Source: Finegoldia magna (lineage in GTDB: Bacteria; Bacillota; Clostridia; Tissierellales; Peptoniphilaceae). Taken from it: a stretch of 15,293 bases of DNA. The stretch covers positions 1 through 15,293 of the forward strand of contig NZ_JAGYZD010000018.1 in NCBI RefSeq assembly GCF_018371055.1. The letters are read 5' to 3'. Shown in pieces: positions 1-7,329 of the stretch (position 1 is the stretch's first letter; every line of letters begins with the position of its first letter). Made by a program: the position numbers and the translations under genes. The notes beneath the pieces are model-generated. The model was given only the letters and a program-made list of their open reading frames with translations, made no database searches and had not been told where the DNA came from.

Positions 1-609
1 GATTTGAAGACTGAACTTTTTACATCTGGTGAGAATTTTATATTCAATTACGATGAAAATGATTATATAGATATTTTATTGTTGGATGTTGAGATGAAAA
101 AAATTAATGGCGTGGAATTATCCAAGAGAATTCGTGAGAAAAATTCCGATATTCAGATTATTTTCATAAGTGGTTATCCAGAATATATCGGATACGGATA
201 TGATGTCAATGCTTTGAATTTTTTGATTAAGCCTATAAAAAAGGAGAAACTTTTCGAACTTTTGGACAAGGCGACTAATCAAATGAACAACAAAGAGAAG
301 TTCATTATAGTAAAGAACGACGGAATTAATACCAAGATTTTATTGAAGGATATCTTCAGTTGCATTTCGGACAAAAATTACGTGGATATTTTCGCACAAA
401 ATAAAAGTTACAGAATTAGGATGACGTTGACACAACTATTGGATATGCTGGATGACAGATTTTTCAAGGTGAGTCGTTCGGAGATTATTAATATTGAAAA
501 AATCGCAGAAACAAAGAAGGATTATGTTTTGTTGGAAGATGATAGCAAATTTTTGTTGTCAAATGCAAAGTTCAACGAGCTTAACAGAAAAATTATTGAG
601 TTTTATTAG
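1..609 (+). CDS. LytTR-family response regulator (AgrA-like), 5' end cut off by the window
   Basis: This is a cytoplasmic DNA-binding response regulator of a two-component system. The reading frame is open from base 1. The receiver domain lacks roughly its first 25-30 residues, including the usual acidic pair, so the TTG at base 4 is not a credible start. The phosphoacceptor is the Asp at bases 85-87, in LLLDVEM, and the switch-region Lys is in FLIKPIKK. From about base 298 a LytTR domain follows, with the typical stretch FFKVSRSEIINIEKI. LytTR proteins bind paired direct repeats spaced about two helical turns apart. The kinase gene follows after 7 bases and is its probable partner. A likely target is the tandem repeat at 1270-1311 ahead of the transporter genes. 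The family call is firm; the signal sensed is unknown. Confidence 0.9.
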   Translation, partial: DLKTELFTSGENFIFNYDENDYIDILLLDVEMKKINGVELSKRIREKNSDIQIIFISGYPEYIGYGYDVNALNFLIKPIKKEKLFELLDKATNQMNNKEKFIIVKNDGINTKILLKDIFSCISDKNYVDIFAQNKSYRIRMTLTQLLDMLDDRFFKVSRSEIINIEKIAETKKDYVLLEDDSKFLLSNAKFNELNRKIIEFY

Positions 610-616
610 GTGAGAG

Positions 617-1282
617 ATGAGATTTTTAAGTAAAATTAGGATTTTGTTTTCTAAAAAAGATATTTTTGAATATCAACAACAACTGTTGAACACTCATTAT
701 CAAGAAGTGGAGAATATGTACCGTGATATCAGAAAATTTCGCCACAATTACAGAAATCACTTGCAAACTTTGCGTTCTTTTGTGGCTGAAAATGATATGG
801 AATCTATCAAGAACTACTTGGATAATTTGGATGAGAATTTGCATTCTATCGCACCTGTGATTAGGACTGGAAATAGGATGGCGGATGCTATTTTGAATTC
901 CAAGATAACTATGGCGACTAATGAAAACATAAAATGCATCGCAGACTGTAAGATTTCGAATATTTTGGATATAAAAGATATCGATTTGGCGACGATTATC
1001 GGGAATTTGTTCGACAATGCGATTGAATCGGTGAGAAATTTGCCAGAAGAGGATAGATTTATCAGGATTTATATGGATATGAAGGGCAATAAATTGTACA
1101 TTTCATTTACTAACAAGACAAGTAGCAAAAAACAGGAGAAGTTTGGCAGAATTTTCAAGTCGACAAAGGGCGAAAACAGAGGTCTAGGACTTATCAGTAT
1201 CGACGAAATCGTTGACAAATACGATGGTTACATCAACAGAAATTCAGAGGACAATGCTTTTACGACGGAGATTTTGATATAG
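617..1282 (+). CDS. Soluble GHKL (HPK10-like) sensor histidine kinase without membrane domain
   Basis: This 221-residue kinase probably phosphorylates the response regulator encoded just upstream. The phosphoacceptor helix carries RKFRHNYRNHL, with the likely phosphorylated His at residue 43. The ATP-binding domain shows the N box GNLFDNAIES (from residue 129) and a G box with GLGL (from residue 189). AgrC/ComD-type relatives normally have an N-terminal multi-pass membrane sensor of about 200 residues. Here there is none, and an in-frame TGA at 611-613, two codons before the ATG, rules out an N-terminal extension. The start has a GGTGAG-like ribosome site overlapping the end of the regulator gene. 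The protein could be an intact cytosolic kinase or a remnant whose sensor part was lost. The catalytic boxes look intact, which favours function. Confidence 0.88.
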   Translation: MRFLSKIRILFSKKDIFEYQQQLLNTHYQEVENMYRDIRKFRHNYRNHLQTLRSFVAENDMESIKNYLDNLDENLHSIAPVIRTGNRMADAILNSKITMATNENIKCIADCKISNILDIKDIDLATIIGNLFDNAIESVRNLPEEDRFIRIYMDMKGNKLYISFTNKTSSKKQEKFGRIFKSTKGENRGLGLISIDEIVDKYDGYINRNSEDNAFTTEILI

Positions 1283-1311
1283 TCATCCCTGTTTTTGATA
1301 TGCTTATCCCT
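1270..1311 (+). repeat. Tandem 21-bp direct repeat, candidate LytTR operator
   Basis: Two abutting 21-base copies (1270-1290 and 1291-1311) agree at 17 of 21 positions by eye. The best-kept parts are TTTTGATAT and the block TCATCCCT / TTATCCCT, whose starts at 1283 and 1304 are exactly 21 bases apart. The first copy overlaps the last codons and stop of the kinase gene. LytTR regulators bind paired repeats with this two-turn spacing, and a LytTR gene lies in the same block. The site sits 51 bases before the first transporter start. Its role as an operator is inferred. Confidence 0.6.
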
Positions 1312-1350
1312 AAAACGTAAATACGATAGTATTTCGGTTAATATATTATT
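1312..1350 (+). promoter_or_regulatory. Possible promoter region of the ABC transporter pair
   Basis: Between the tandem repeat and the ribosome site GGGAGG (1351-1356) lies a TAATAT hexamer (1339-1344) that could be a -10 box. No good -35 box sits at the right distance, as expected for an activator-dependent promoter. A perfect 6-bp inverted repeat, AAATAC-gata-GTATTT (1319-1334), lies between the repeats and this hexamer. If TAATAT is used, the leader is only a few bases long. The -10 choice is uncertain because several AT-rich hexamers compete. Confidence 0.3.
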
Positions 1351-1361
1351 GGGAGGTAGTT

Positions 1362-3164
1362 ATGAAGAAAAAATATTCTACAAATGATAATATTAAATTT
1401 ATGTTCAATCTTGCGTGGAACAACCAAAAAAGTTTGATTTTCATGCTGATAATTATGGCTATCACGACTGCTGGAATTGATATTTTACAGTTGTATTTTA
1501 CTCCACAAATTATCAAAATGGTTGAAAATTCACAAGATTTCAGAACAATTATGCTTACAGTTGTCGTGTTTGCGGTTTTGATTTTCGTCTGTTCAGCGAC
1601 AAAAGAGTCGTTGGATTTGAGAATATTGTCCAAGAAAATCTACATAAGAAGTATTTTGATGAATCAATGTATAGAAAAATTCTTGTCGATGGATTATGAG
1701 ATGACTTTGGACAAAAATGTGTTGGATATATCAGAAAAGGCGAACACAAATCTAAAAGGAAATGATGTAGCGACGGAAAATATCTGGCTTACGATGAAAG
1801 ACGTTTTGTATTTATTAATCAGCACAAGTGTGTATTTGATTTTACTTGCAAGGCTTCCTATTTTCATAATTTTGGTGTCGATTATCGCTAGTTTGATTAG
1901 TTTTCTGTATTCAAAAAAATTTAAACAATGGAAGTACGATAATAGGAAAACTCAGGCTAAATTTGAGAAGGAATTCAACTACATTTATTCAGTGAGCAGT
2001 CAAGAATACGCAAAAGATATCAGAATGTTTGGCCTAGGAAATTGGCTGGACGATATATACGACAGCGTTTTTGTGTTGTACGATGATTTCTTGAACAAAA
2101 TGGGCAACAAAATGTTGATAGCAGATTTCTTGGATTGCGTGTTCAACCTTTTGAGAAATTCCGTTACATATTATTATTTGATAAATTTTGCAGTGAATGG
2201 CAAAATCGATGCCAGTATGTTTTTGTTGGCTTTTTCCGCACAAACAAAATTCGGCTATGATGTTCAAAGATTGTTCAATTTTCTCAGTGTGCTTTTTATG
2301 GAAGCGAAGGACATCGCAACTGTAAGAGAGTTTGTGGATTTGGAAGAAAAGTTCAAAAAAGACGGAGGAATCGAATTAAATCCTGATGATGATATTACGA
2401 TAAAATTCGAAAATGTGGGATATAAATATCCAGGTAGTGACGAATATGTATTGAAGAATGTGAACTTCCAAGTCAACCCACAAGAAAAGGTCGCTGTTGT
2501 TGGACTCAATGGATCGGGGAAAACTACGTTGATCAAACTTTTGATAGGATTTTTGGATCCAACAGAGGGTCGTGTGCTTGTCAATGGAATTGATTTGAGA
2601 GAACTCAACAGAAGAAAATATTACGAGATTTTCTCTGCGGTGTTCCAAGATTATTCGATATTGCCAGAAACTATTTACATGAATGTAACTCAATCAAAAT
2701 CTACAGATGATGTGGAAGGCGTGGAAGAAGTGTTGAAATTAGCAGGTCTTTACGACAAGGTTAAGGAATTTCCAAATGGTGTATTCAACACGATTGAAAA
2801 ATATATCTACCAAGATTCACCGGTTTTATCGGGTGGAGAAACTCAAAAACTACTTCTTGCGAGAGCTTTGTACAAGAATTCGAAGTTTTTGATATTAGAT
2901 GAGCCAACAGCAGCGCTTGACCCATTGGCAGAAAGGGACTTGTACAACAAATACAATGAACTAACGAAAAACCACACATCGATTTTTATTTCTCATAGAA
3001 TGGCTTCGACGAGATTTTGCGATTACATTTTGTTGATTGGAAATAACGGGATTGAAGAACGTGGAACTCACGAAGAATTGATGGAAAAAGGTGGAACGTA
3101 CAAGTATTTGTTCGACACTCAAGCGAAATATTACAGGGAGGACTACAATGCAAAAGAATCTTAA
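1362..3164 (+). CDS. ABC exporter half-transporter, first subunit (membrane domain fused to ATPase)
   Basis: A 600-residue membrane protein that exports an unknown substrate using ATP. Hydrophobic segments at about residues 24-46, 63-79, 146-184 (two spans) and 250-295 form a type I exporter membrane domain. The ATPase domain starts near residue 345. It has Walker A GLNGSGKTT (381-389), Q-loop VFQDY, a canonical signature LSGGE (489-493), Walker B ILDEPTAALDP with D513 and E514, and H-loop His545. There is no N-terminal C39 peptidase domain, so it does not process leader peptides in the manner of PCAT transporters. The start has a strong GGGAGG site. The gene overlaps the next transporter gene by 17 bases, which suggests translational coupling and a heterodimer. 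The substrate could be a peptide, bacteriocin, lipid or drug; the sequence does not decide. Confidence 0.9.
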   Translation: MKKKYSTNDNIKFMFNLAWNNQKSLIFMLIIMAITTAGIDILQLYFTPQIIKMVENSQDFRTIMLTVVVFAVLIFVCSATKESLDLRILSKKIYIRSILMNQCIEKFLSMDYEMTLDKNVLDISEKANTNLKGNDVATENIWLTMKDVLYLLISTSVYLILLARLPIFIILVSIIASLISFLYSKKFKQWKYDNRKTQAKFEKEFNYIYSVSSQEYAKDIRMFGLGNWLDDIYDSVFVLYDDFLNKMGNKMLIADFLDCVFNLLRNSVTYYYLINFAVNGKIDASMFLLAFSAQTKFGYDVQRLFNFLSVLFMEAKDIATVREFVDLEEKFKKDGGIELNPDDDITIKFENVGYKYPGSDEYVLKNVNFQVNPQEKVAVVGLNGSGKTTLIKLLIGFLDPTEGRVLVNGIDLRELNRRKYYEIFSAVFQDYSILPETIYMNVTQSKSTDDVEGVEEVLKLAGLYDKVKEFPNGVFNTIEKYIYQDSPVLSGGETQKLLLARALYKNSKFLILDEPTAALDPLAERDLYNKYNELTKNHTSIFISHRMASTRFCDYILLIGNNGIEERGTHEELMEKGGTYKYLFDTQAKYYREDYNAKES

Positions 3165-4983
3165 ACTATTCAAAGATACTTGGAGTGTTTTGTGGAAAAA
3201 TTACAAAAAACTAATCATCAACTACACTCTTAACTGTTTATTCTCAGCAGTTTTCCCGTTAATTAGTATTTACGCATCTGCTAGAATGATAGATGGAATT
3301 GTCAACAAGATGCCTGTGCGATTTGTAGGTAAATGGGCAGTAATTGCTTTGTTGTCAGTGTTTTTCATTCAAATTATTATCGCCTTGACGAATAAAATCC
3401 AAAACACATACAATGACAAGAAATACGAGATATTTTTTCATATTTTATCCGAAAAATACAATGAATTGGATTACAAACAATCCCAAGATACAGAAATTAT
3501 TGGAGAAAAATCGAATATAGAACAAAACATAAACTTCGGTGAATTCGGAATTATAAGAGTTCTTTACGCATACGATATGATATTGGAGTCTTTATTGGCG
3601 ATGATAGGTAGTTTGGTGTTGTCGTATCAATTTCTCATTACAAGCTGGAACGCACCAGAAAGTTTTTCGTTTCTAAATAGCGTCTGGATAAATGTTTTGT
3701 TGATTGTAGTGGTTGTATTTTTATCGTGGATTTCACAGAAAATTAACGCAAAACAATTTGAAATTTGGCATAAAATAAATGAAGAAGGAAAATTTGGAAA
3801 TCGAGTGTTCTCATTTTATTGTTCTAGGATGAGAGATCAATATAGAATGCTTGATACTAGAATGTATCGTCAATATAATATTGCATCTAATATGCTTAAT
3901 GAATGTGGGGTTTTCAATCCTGGTGGAGTTTTTGACAGAATTATGTCGACAGAAGGTGTCACATACAAAATACTCAGCGAATTTTTCTCGAAATTACAAG
4001 TTTTGTTGATTTATCTTGTTGTAGTATCCAAATCATTACTTGGTGCTATTTCAATAGGAATGCTCAGCCAATATTTGGGAAGTTTGATAAATTTTACGAG
4101 CAATTTGTCGAAATTCTTGGAAGGAGTTGCATTGTACAAAGGTAACACTCCGTACGCAGAACTTACGATGGATTATTTGCACAAAAAATCGGATTTTTAC
4201 AACGGAAGTTTGACTACGGAAAAAAGATCCGACAAAAAATACGAAGTCGAATTCAAAAATGTCAGCTTCAAATATCCTGGAACTGACAATTGGATATTGA
4301 AAAATATCAATTTGAAATTCGACCTTGGAAAAAAATTGGCGATTGTGGGGCAAAACGGTTGTGGCAAGACTACTTTTGTGAAGTTGTTGATTAGATTTTA
4401 CGATGTTACTGAAGGAGAAATCTTGTTGAACGGAATTAACATCAAAAAATACAGATACGACGAATATTTGAAAATATTCTCAGTTGTGTTCCAAGATTTT
4501 AATTTGTTTGCATATCCATTGGCACAAAATGTCGCTTCGGGAATGGATTACGACGAAGAAAAAGTAGTTCAATCGCTAAAAGATGTCGGAATGTACGATG
4601 ATGTTCAAAAATGGGACAAGGGAATCCAAACTTATCTGTACAAAGATATAGACGAAAATGGAATCAGCGTTTCCAAAGGTCAAGAACAAAAAATCGCCAT
4701 CGCAAGAGCGTTGTACCAAGACAGTCCGTTCTTGATATTGGATGAACCAACGGCGAGTTTGGACCCTATAAGTGAGGCAGAAATTTACGAAAAATTGGGT
4801 CAAATAATCAAAGACAGAACTGCGATTTTTATCTCACACAGGCTATCTAGTTGCAAATTCTCGGACAAAATCATCGTGTTCGACAAGGGAGAAATCGCTG
4901 AGACAGGAGATCACGACAGCTTGATTTCGAAGAACGGAATGTATAAAAAATTGTGGGATGCACAAGCAGAATTTTATGTTTAA
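3148..4983 (+). CDS. ABC exporter half-transporter, second subunit with degenerate signature motif
   Basis: This 611-residue partner of the preceding exporter starts at the ATG at 3148, which has AGGGAGG just upstream. An earlier in-frame ATG at 3091 lies inside the first transporter gene and lacks a comparable site. Membrane segments fill the first ~300 residues, and the ATPase domain follows from about residue 365. Walker A is GQNGCGKTT (from residue 401), the Q-loop is VFQDF, Walker B is ILDEPTASLDP with D532 and E533, and the H-loop His is 564. The signature is VSKGQ (508-512) rather than LSGGQ, with Lys510 replacing the first Gly. In heterodimeric exporters such a change usually marks one impaired ATP site, formed here by this signature and Walker A of the first subunit. 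No clear terminator follows, so read-through into the next gene is possible. Confidence 0.9.
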   Translation: MQKNLKLFKDTWSVLWKNYKKLIINYTLNCLFSAVFPLISIYASARMIDGIVNKMPVRFVGKWAVIALLSVFFIQIIIALTNKIQNTYNDKKYEIFFHILSEKYNELDYKQSQDTEIIGEKSNIEQNINFGEFGIIRVLYAYDMILESLLAMIGSLVLSYQFLITSWNAPESFSFLNSVWINVLLIVVVVFLSWISQKINAKQFEIWHKINEEGKFGNRVFSFYCSRMRDQYRMLDTRMYRQYNIASNMLNECGVFNPGGVFDRIMSTEGVTYKILSEFFSKLQVLLIYLVVVSKSLLGAISIGMLSQYLGSLINFTSNLSKFLEGVALYKGNTPYAELTMDYLHKKSDFYNGSLTTEKRSDKKYEVEFKNVSFKYPGTDNWILKNINLKFDLGKKLAIVGQNGCGKTTFVKLLIRFYDVTEGEILLNGINIKKYRYDEYLKIFSVVFQDFNLFAYPLAQNVASGMDYDEEKVVQSLKDVGMYDDVQKWDKGIQTYLYKDIDENGISVSKGQEQKIAIARALYQDSPFLILDEPTASLDPISEAEIYEKLGQIIKDRTAIFISHRLSSCKFSDKIIVFDKGEIAETGDHDSLISKNGMYKKLWDAQAEFYV

Positions 4984-4986
4984 AAA

Positions 4987-5016
4987 TGAAATTTCCTTCT
5001 AAATATGTGGTATAAT
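4987..5016 (+). promoter_or_regulatory. Extended -10 promoter of the CWB2-peptidase gene
   Basis: A perfect TATAAT (5011-5016) is preceded by TGG (5008-5010), an extended -10 element. The -35 region (around 4987-4993) is poor, which is typical for extended -10 promoters. Transcription would start near 5023, giving a leader of about 13 bases before the ATG at 5036. The ribosome site GGAGGAAGG follows directly. Confidence 0.65.
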
Positions 5017-5035
5017 TTTTATTGAGGAGGAAGGT

Positions 5036-7066
5036 ATGAATCAAAAGAAATTATTGATAGCTTTTTTACTAGCATTTTCCATGACTACAGGAATTAGTTA
5101 TGCGGAGGAAGAAAACATTATTTCACCAAAAGTTGAAATAAATGACGTACAATTAAATCCTGAAAATAGTACCAAACAAGAGGAAAATTCTACAGAAAAG
5201 TCTAATCAAAAAGAAAACCAAAAAGAAGAACAACCACAAGAGGAAAAAGAACAACACAAGGAAGTTCTTACGGACAAAAATGTAGCTGAAAGAGTCGAAG
5301 GACATGACAGATTTGAATCTGCAAACAAGATTCACGATGAGTTTTTCGACAAGGCAGAAGAAGTTGTACTTACATCAAGCGAAGTGTTCGCCGATGCGAT
5401 AAGCTCTGGCAACATCACTGACGGTAAAATGCCGATTTTGTACACTGAAGGTTCCAAGTTAAACGAAAAAACTAGACAACAACTAAAGAACAAAAACATC
5501 AAAAAAGTTCACATCATTGGTGGCGAAAAGACAATCAGCAAAGATGTTGAAGAATTTTTGAAAAAAATGGGAATCGAAGTTGAAAGAATCGACGGACATG
5601 ACAGATACGCTGTCAACGCAAAATTAGCAAAGAACAAGAAAGATGCGGACACATTAGTGTTTGCAAGCGGAGAAAATTATGCAGATAGTTTGAGTTCTGT
5701 TGGACTTGCAAACAAAACAAAATCTCCAATTCTTCTAGTTCAAAAAAACACACTACCTACATCAATTAAAGAGTATTTATCATCAATCGATAAGACAAAG
5801 ATTTTAAAAAGTTATATCGTAGGTGGAGCTAACAGCATTAGCGATTCTGTAAAAGCAGAAATCGACAGCATTCTTAATTTGAAATCTACAAGAATTGCAG
5901 GTCATGACAGATACAAAACAAGCGTTGAAGTATCCAAGATCGCTTATCCAAACGCCAAAAAAGCTATATTTACAACAGGAGAAGTGTATGCAGATGCATT
6001 AGCAGCAGCTCCAGTTAGTCAAAAAATCGACGCTCCAATTGTTTTAGTTCCAAGAAATAATATTCAATTGGAAAAAGAATCAAATTCTTCTAACAAAGCA
6101 CAAACTCACGAAAATTATTTGAAAGGTTTGAATGTAGAAGAAAAATCTTATATATTTGGCGGCAAAAATTCTATTTCAGATGATTGCTTCACAAATATTA
6201 AGAACGCTTTATTAAAGAAAGAATTAATCAAAGTTTACAAAACAGACAGAAATATATTCAGATTAAAAGATTACGTTGTTAATAACAAAGCAATCTCTTT
6301 GTTAACTGAAATGAAAGACACAGCGAAAAAAGTAATCGACGTTGCAGTTAACAAGATTTTGAAAGTTGTTAAGGTTGAAGATAAGTGGGTTAATTTGTCA
6401 TTCAATGGAATTAACGGATGGATTAGACCGGAAGGATTTAAATATTACAATCCACAAGATTTCGGCACAGTTCACATCACAGTTCCAAATATAATGAACC
6501 AAATCACACCAAAATCACAACGTGGCATCAAACAAAAAGCTGCTCCAATTGGTTGCGAACCAACAGCAATGTATCACGCATTACAAGCAAAAGGTTATGC
6601 GTTGGAGTACACTTACAATGAATTTTTGAATCAACTCCCAATGAATACTAACGATAATAACACTGGTTTCTCAAAGAATCCTTACGTTTGGGACGCTTAT
6701 TATCACACAAGAGTTATGGCGACATATATGAACCCAGAACCAATGACTAAGTTTGCGAACAGATTTGCAAATGGTAAGGCAGAAAATATTTCTGGCTCAA
6801 ATATGAGAGATATTTTGGCTGAACTTCAAAATGGAAACACAATCATGTACTACGGAACGTTGAGATGGGAAAAACCAAGATGGTCAACAAATGTTTACGG
6901 AAAGAGATTTTTCGCAAACAACCACGGAATTTGCATCAATGGATACAATCCAAAAACAAACAGATTCTACATTGCAGATCCTTGGTACTCAAACGAAATC
7001 ACAAAATCATACAGTGAAGTATCGGAAAATTATTTGTCGAGAAGAATGGCAGTAGTAGTAAGATAA
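5036..7066 (+). CDS. Secreted wall-bound protein: three CWB2 repeats, SH3-like region, C39-like cysteine peptidase
   Basis: A 676-residue exported protein. Residues 1-24 are a signal peptide, with likely cleavage after ISYA. A Glu/Gln/Lys-rich spacer follows (about 30-80). Three CWB2 cell-wall-binding repeats start near residues 87, 184 and 287, marked by VEGHDRF, IDGHDRY and IAGHDRY and by GGxxxIS ends. Such repeats tether proteins non-covalently to wall polymers. Residues ~400-475 look like a bacterial SH3 domain, ending in VNGWIRP-like GINGWIRPEG. The C-terminal ~190 residues match the C39-like (Peptidase_C39_2) fold: Cys507 in IGCEPTAM, His630 in NNHGICINGY and Asp648 in IADPWY form a plausible triad. 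The substrate is unknown; a surface or wall-peptide target is possible. CWB2 is firm, the peptidase fold likely, activity inferred. Confidence 0.88.
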   Translation: MNQKKLLIAFLLAFSMTTGISYAEEENIISPKVEINDVQLNPENSTKQEENSTEKSNQKENQKEEQPQEEKEQHKEVLTDKNVAERVEGHDRFESANKIHDEFFDKAEEVVLTSSEVFADAISSGNITDGKMPILYTEGSKLNEKTRQQLKNKNIKKVHIIGGEKTISKDVEEFLKKMGIEVERIDGHDRYAVNAKLAKNKKDADTLVFASGENYADSLSSVGLANKTKSPILLVQKNTLPTSIKEYLSSIDKTKILKSYIVGGANSISDSVKAEIDSILNLKSTRIAGHDRYKTSVEVSKIAYPNAKKAIFTTGEVYADALAAAPVSQKIDAPIVLVPRNNIQLEKESNSSNKAQTHENYLKGLNVEEKSYIFGGKNSISDDCFTNIKNALLKKELIKVYKTDRNIFRLKDYVVNNKAISLLTEMKDTAKKVIDVAVNKILKVVKVEDKWVNLSFNGINGWIRPEGFKYYNPQDFGTVHITVPNIMNQITPKSQRGIKQKAAPIGCEPTAMYHALQAKGYALEYTYNEFLNQLPMNTNDNNTGFSKNPYVWDAYYHTRVMATYMNPEPMTKFANRFANGKAENISGSNMRDILAELQNGNTIMYYGTLRWEKPRWSTNVYGKRFFANNHGICINGYNPKTNRFYIADPWYSNEITKSYSEVSENYLSRRMAVVVR

Positions 7067-7069
7067 ATG

Positions 7070-7100
7070 AATGGTCTCTTTTATAGAGGCCATTTTTTAT
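7070..7100 (+). terminator. Rho-independent terminator of the CWB2-peptidase gene
   Basis: A 9-bp stem pairs AATGGTCTC (7070-7078) with GAGGCCATT (7086-7094), with one G-T wobble and a 7-base loop. The stem end runs into a T-rich tail (7093-7108). It begins four bases after the stop codon. Confidence 0.85.
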
Positions 7101-7118
7101 TTATTTTTGTATAAAATA

Positions 7119-7145
7119 ATTATCACAAACTTCATATGTGATAAT
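7119..7145. repeat. Perfect 9-bp inverted repeat, possible operator
   Basis: ATTATCACA (7119-7127) and TGTGATAAT (7137-7145) are exact reverse complements separated by 9 bases, so their centres are 18 bp apart. No T-tract follows on the plus strand, so it is not an obvious terminator. The right arm also reads as an extended -10 element, TGT-GATAAT, so the repeat could be a repressor site over a promoter for the structured region downstream. This is inference. Confidence 0.4.
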
Positions 7146-7151
7146 AAAACA

Positions 7152-7249
7152 AATAAAAAAATTATGGAATAAAAATGCTATAGTTTTGATCCAGCAGGAT
7201 TCCATAAATAAAATTTTATATAGGGAGGCTTTTAGTCTCTCTATTTTTT
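7152..7249 (+). ncRNA. Candidate small structured RNA between two genes
   Basis: A stem pairs TTATGGAAT (7162-7170) perfectly with ATTCCATAA (7199-7207). Inside it TGCT (7176-7179) can pair with AGCA (7193-7196), leaving a 13-base loop. Twelve bases later comes a strong terminator hairpin (7220-7249). A possible promoter is the GATAAT at 7140-7145. A transcript of about 100 bases would thus have one long hairpin and a terminator. No open reading frame inside is convincing: the ATGs at 7165 and 7175 meet stops at once. It may instead be a decayed gene or the tail of a lost operon. Confidence 0.3.
7220..7249 (+). terminator. Orphan Rho-independent terminator
   Basis: A 10-bp stem pairs ATAGGGAGGC (7220-7229) with GTCTCTCTAT (7235-7244), with two G-T wobbles, a TTTTA loop and a following T run (7244-7249). 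No coding gene directly precedes it. The previous gene already has a terminator 120 bases upstream, so this one probably ends a separate short transcript. Confidence 0.75.
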
Positions 7250-7272
7250 GCGAAAAAATAAACATATTTTCC

Positions 7273-7301
7273 TTTATTCACTTAGTTTGTTATGATATAA
7301 T
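7273..7301 (+). promoter_or_regulatory. Extended -10 promoter of the serine dehydratase operon
   Basis: A perfect TATAAT (7296-7301) is preceded by TGA (7293-7295), an extended -10. A weak TTTATT (7273-7278) sits 17 bases upstream as a -35. The start of transcription would be near 7308, only about 22 bases before the ATG, so there is no room for a riboswitch in this leader. The ribosome site is AGGGGG (7319-7324). Confidence 0.65.
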
Positions 7302-7329
7302 TGTTAAGGAAATTAATTAGGGGGTTTTT

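Noticed and set aside
4..6. TTG as the start of the response regulator
   Set aside because: The receiver domain would lack its first strand and acidic pocket; the frame is open to base 1, so the gene extends beyond the window.
3091..3147. Upstream in-frame ATG for the second exporter subunit
   Set aside because: It lies deep inside the first subunit gene without a ribosome site; the ATG at 3148 has AGGGAGG and gives a typical N-terminus.
7138..7320. 60-codon plus-strand frame starting with GTG in the gap before sdaAB
   Set aside because: It has no ribosome site, runs through a terminator hairpin and the sdaAB promoter, and encodes no recognisable domain.
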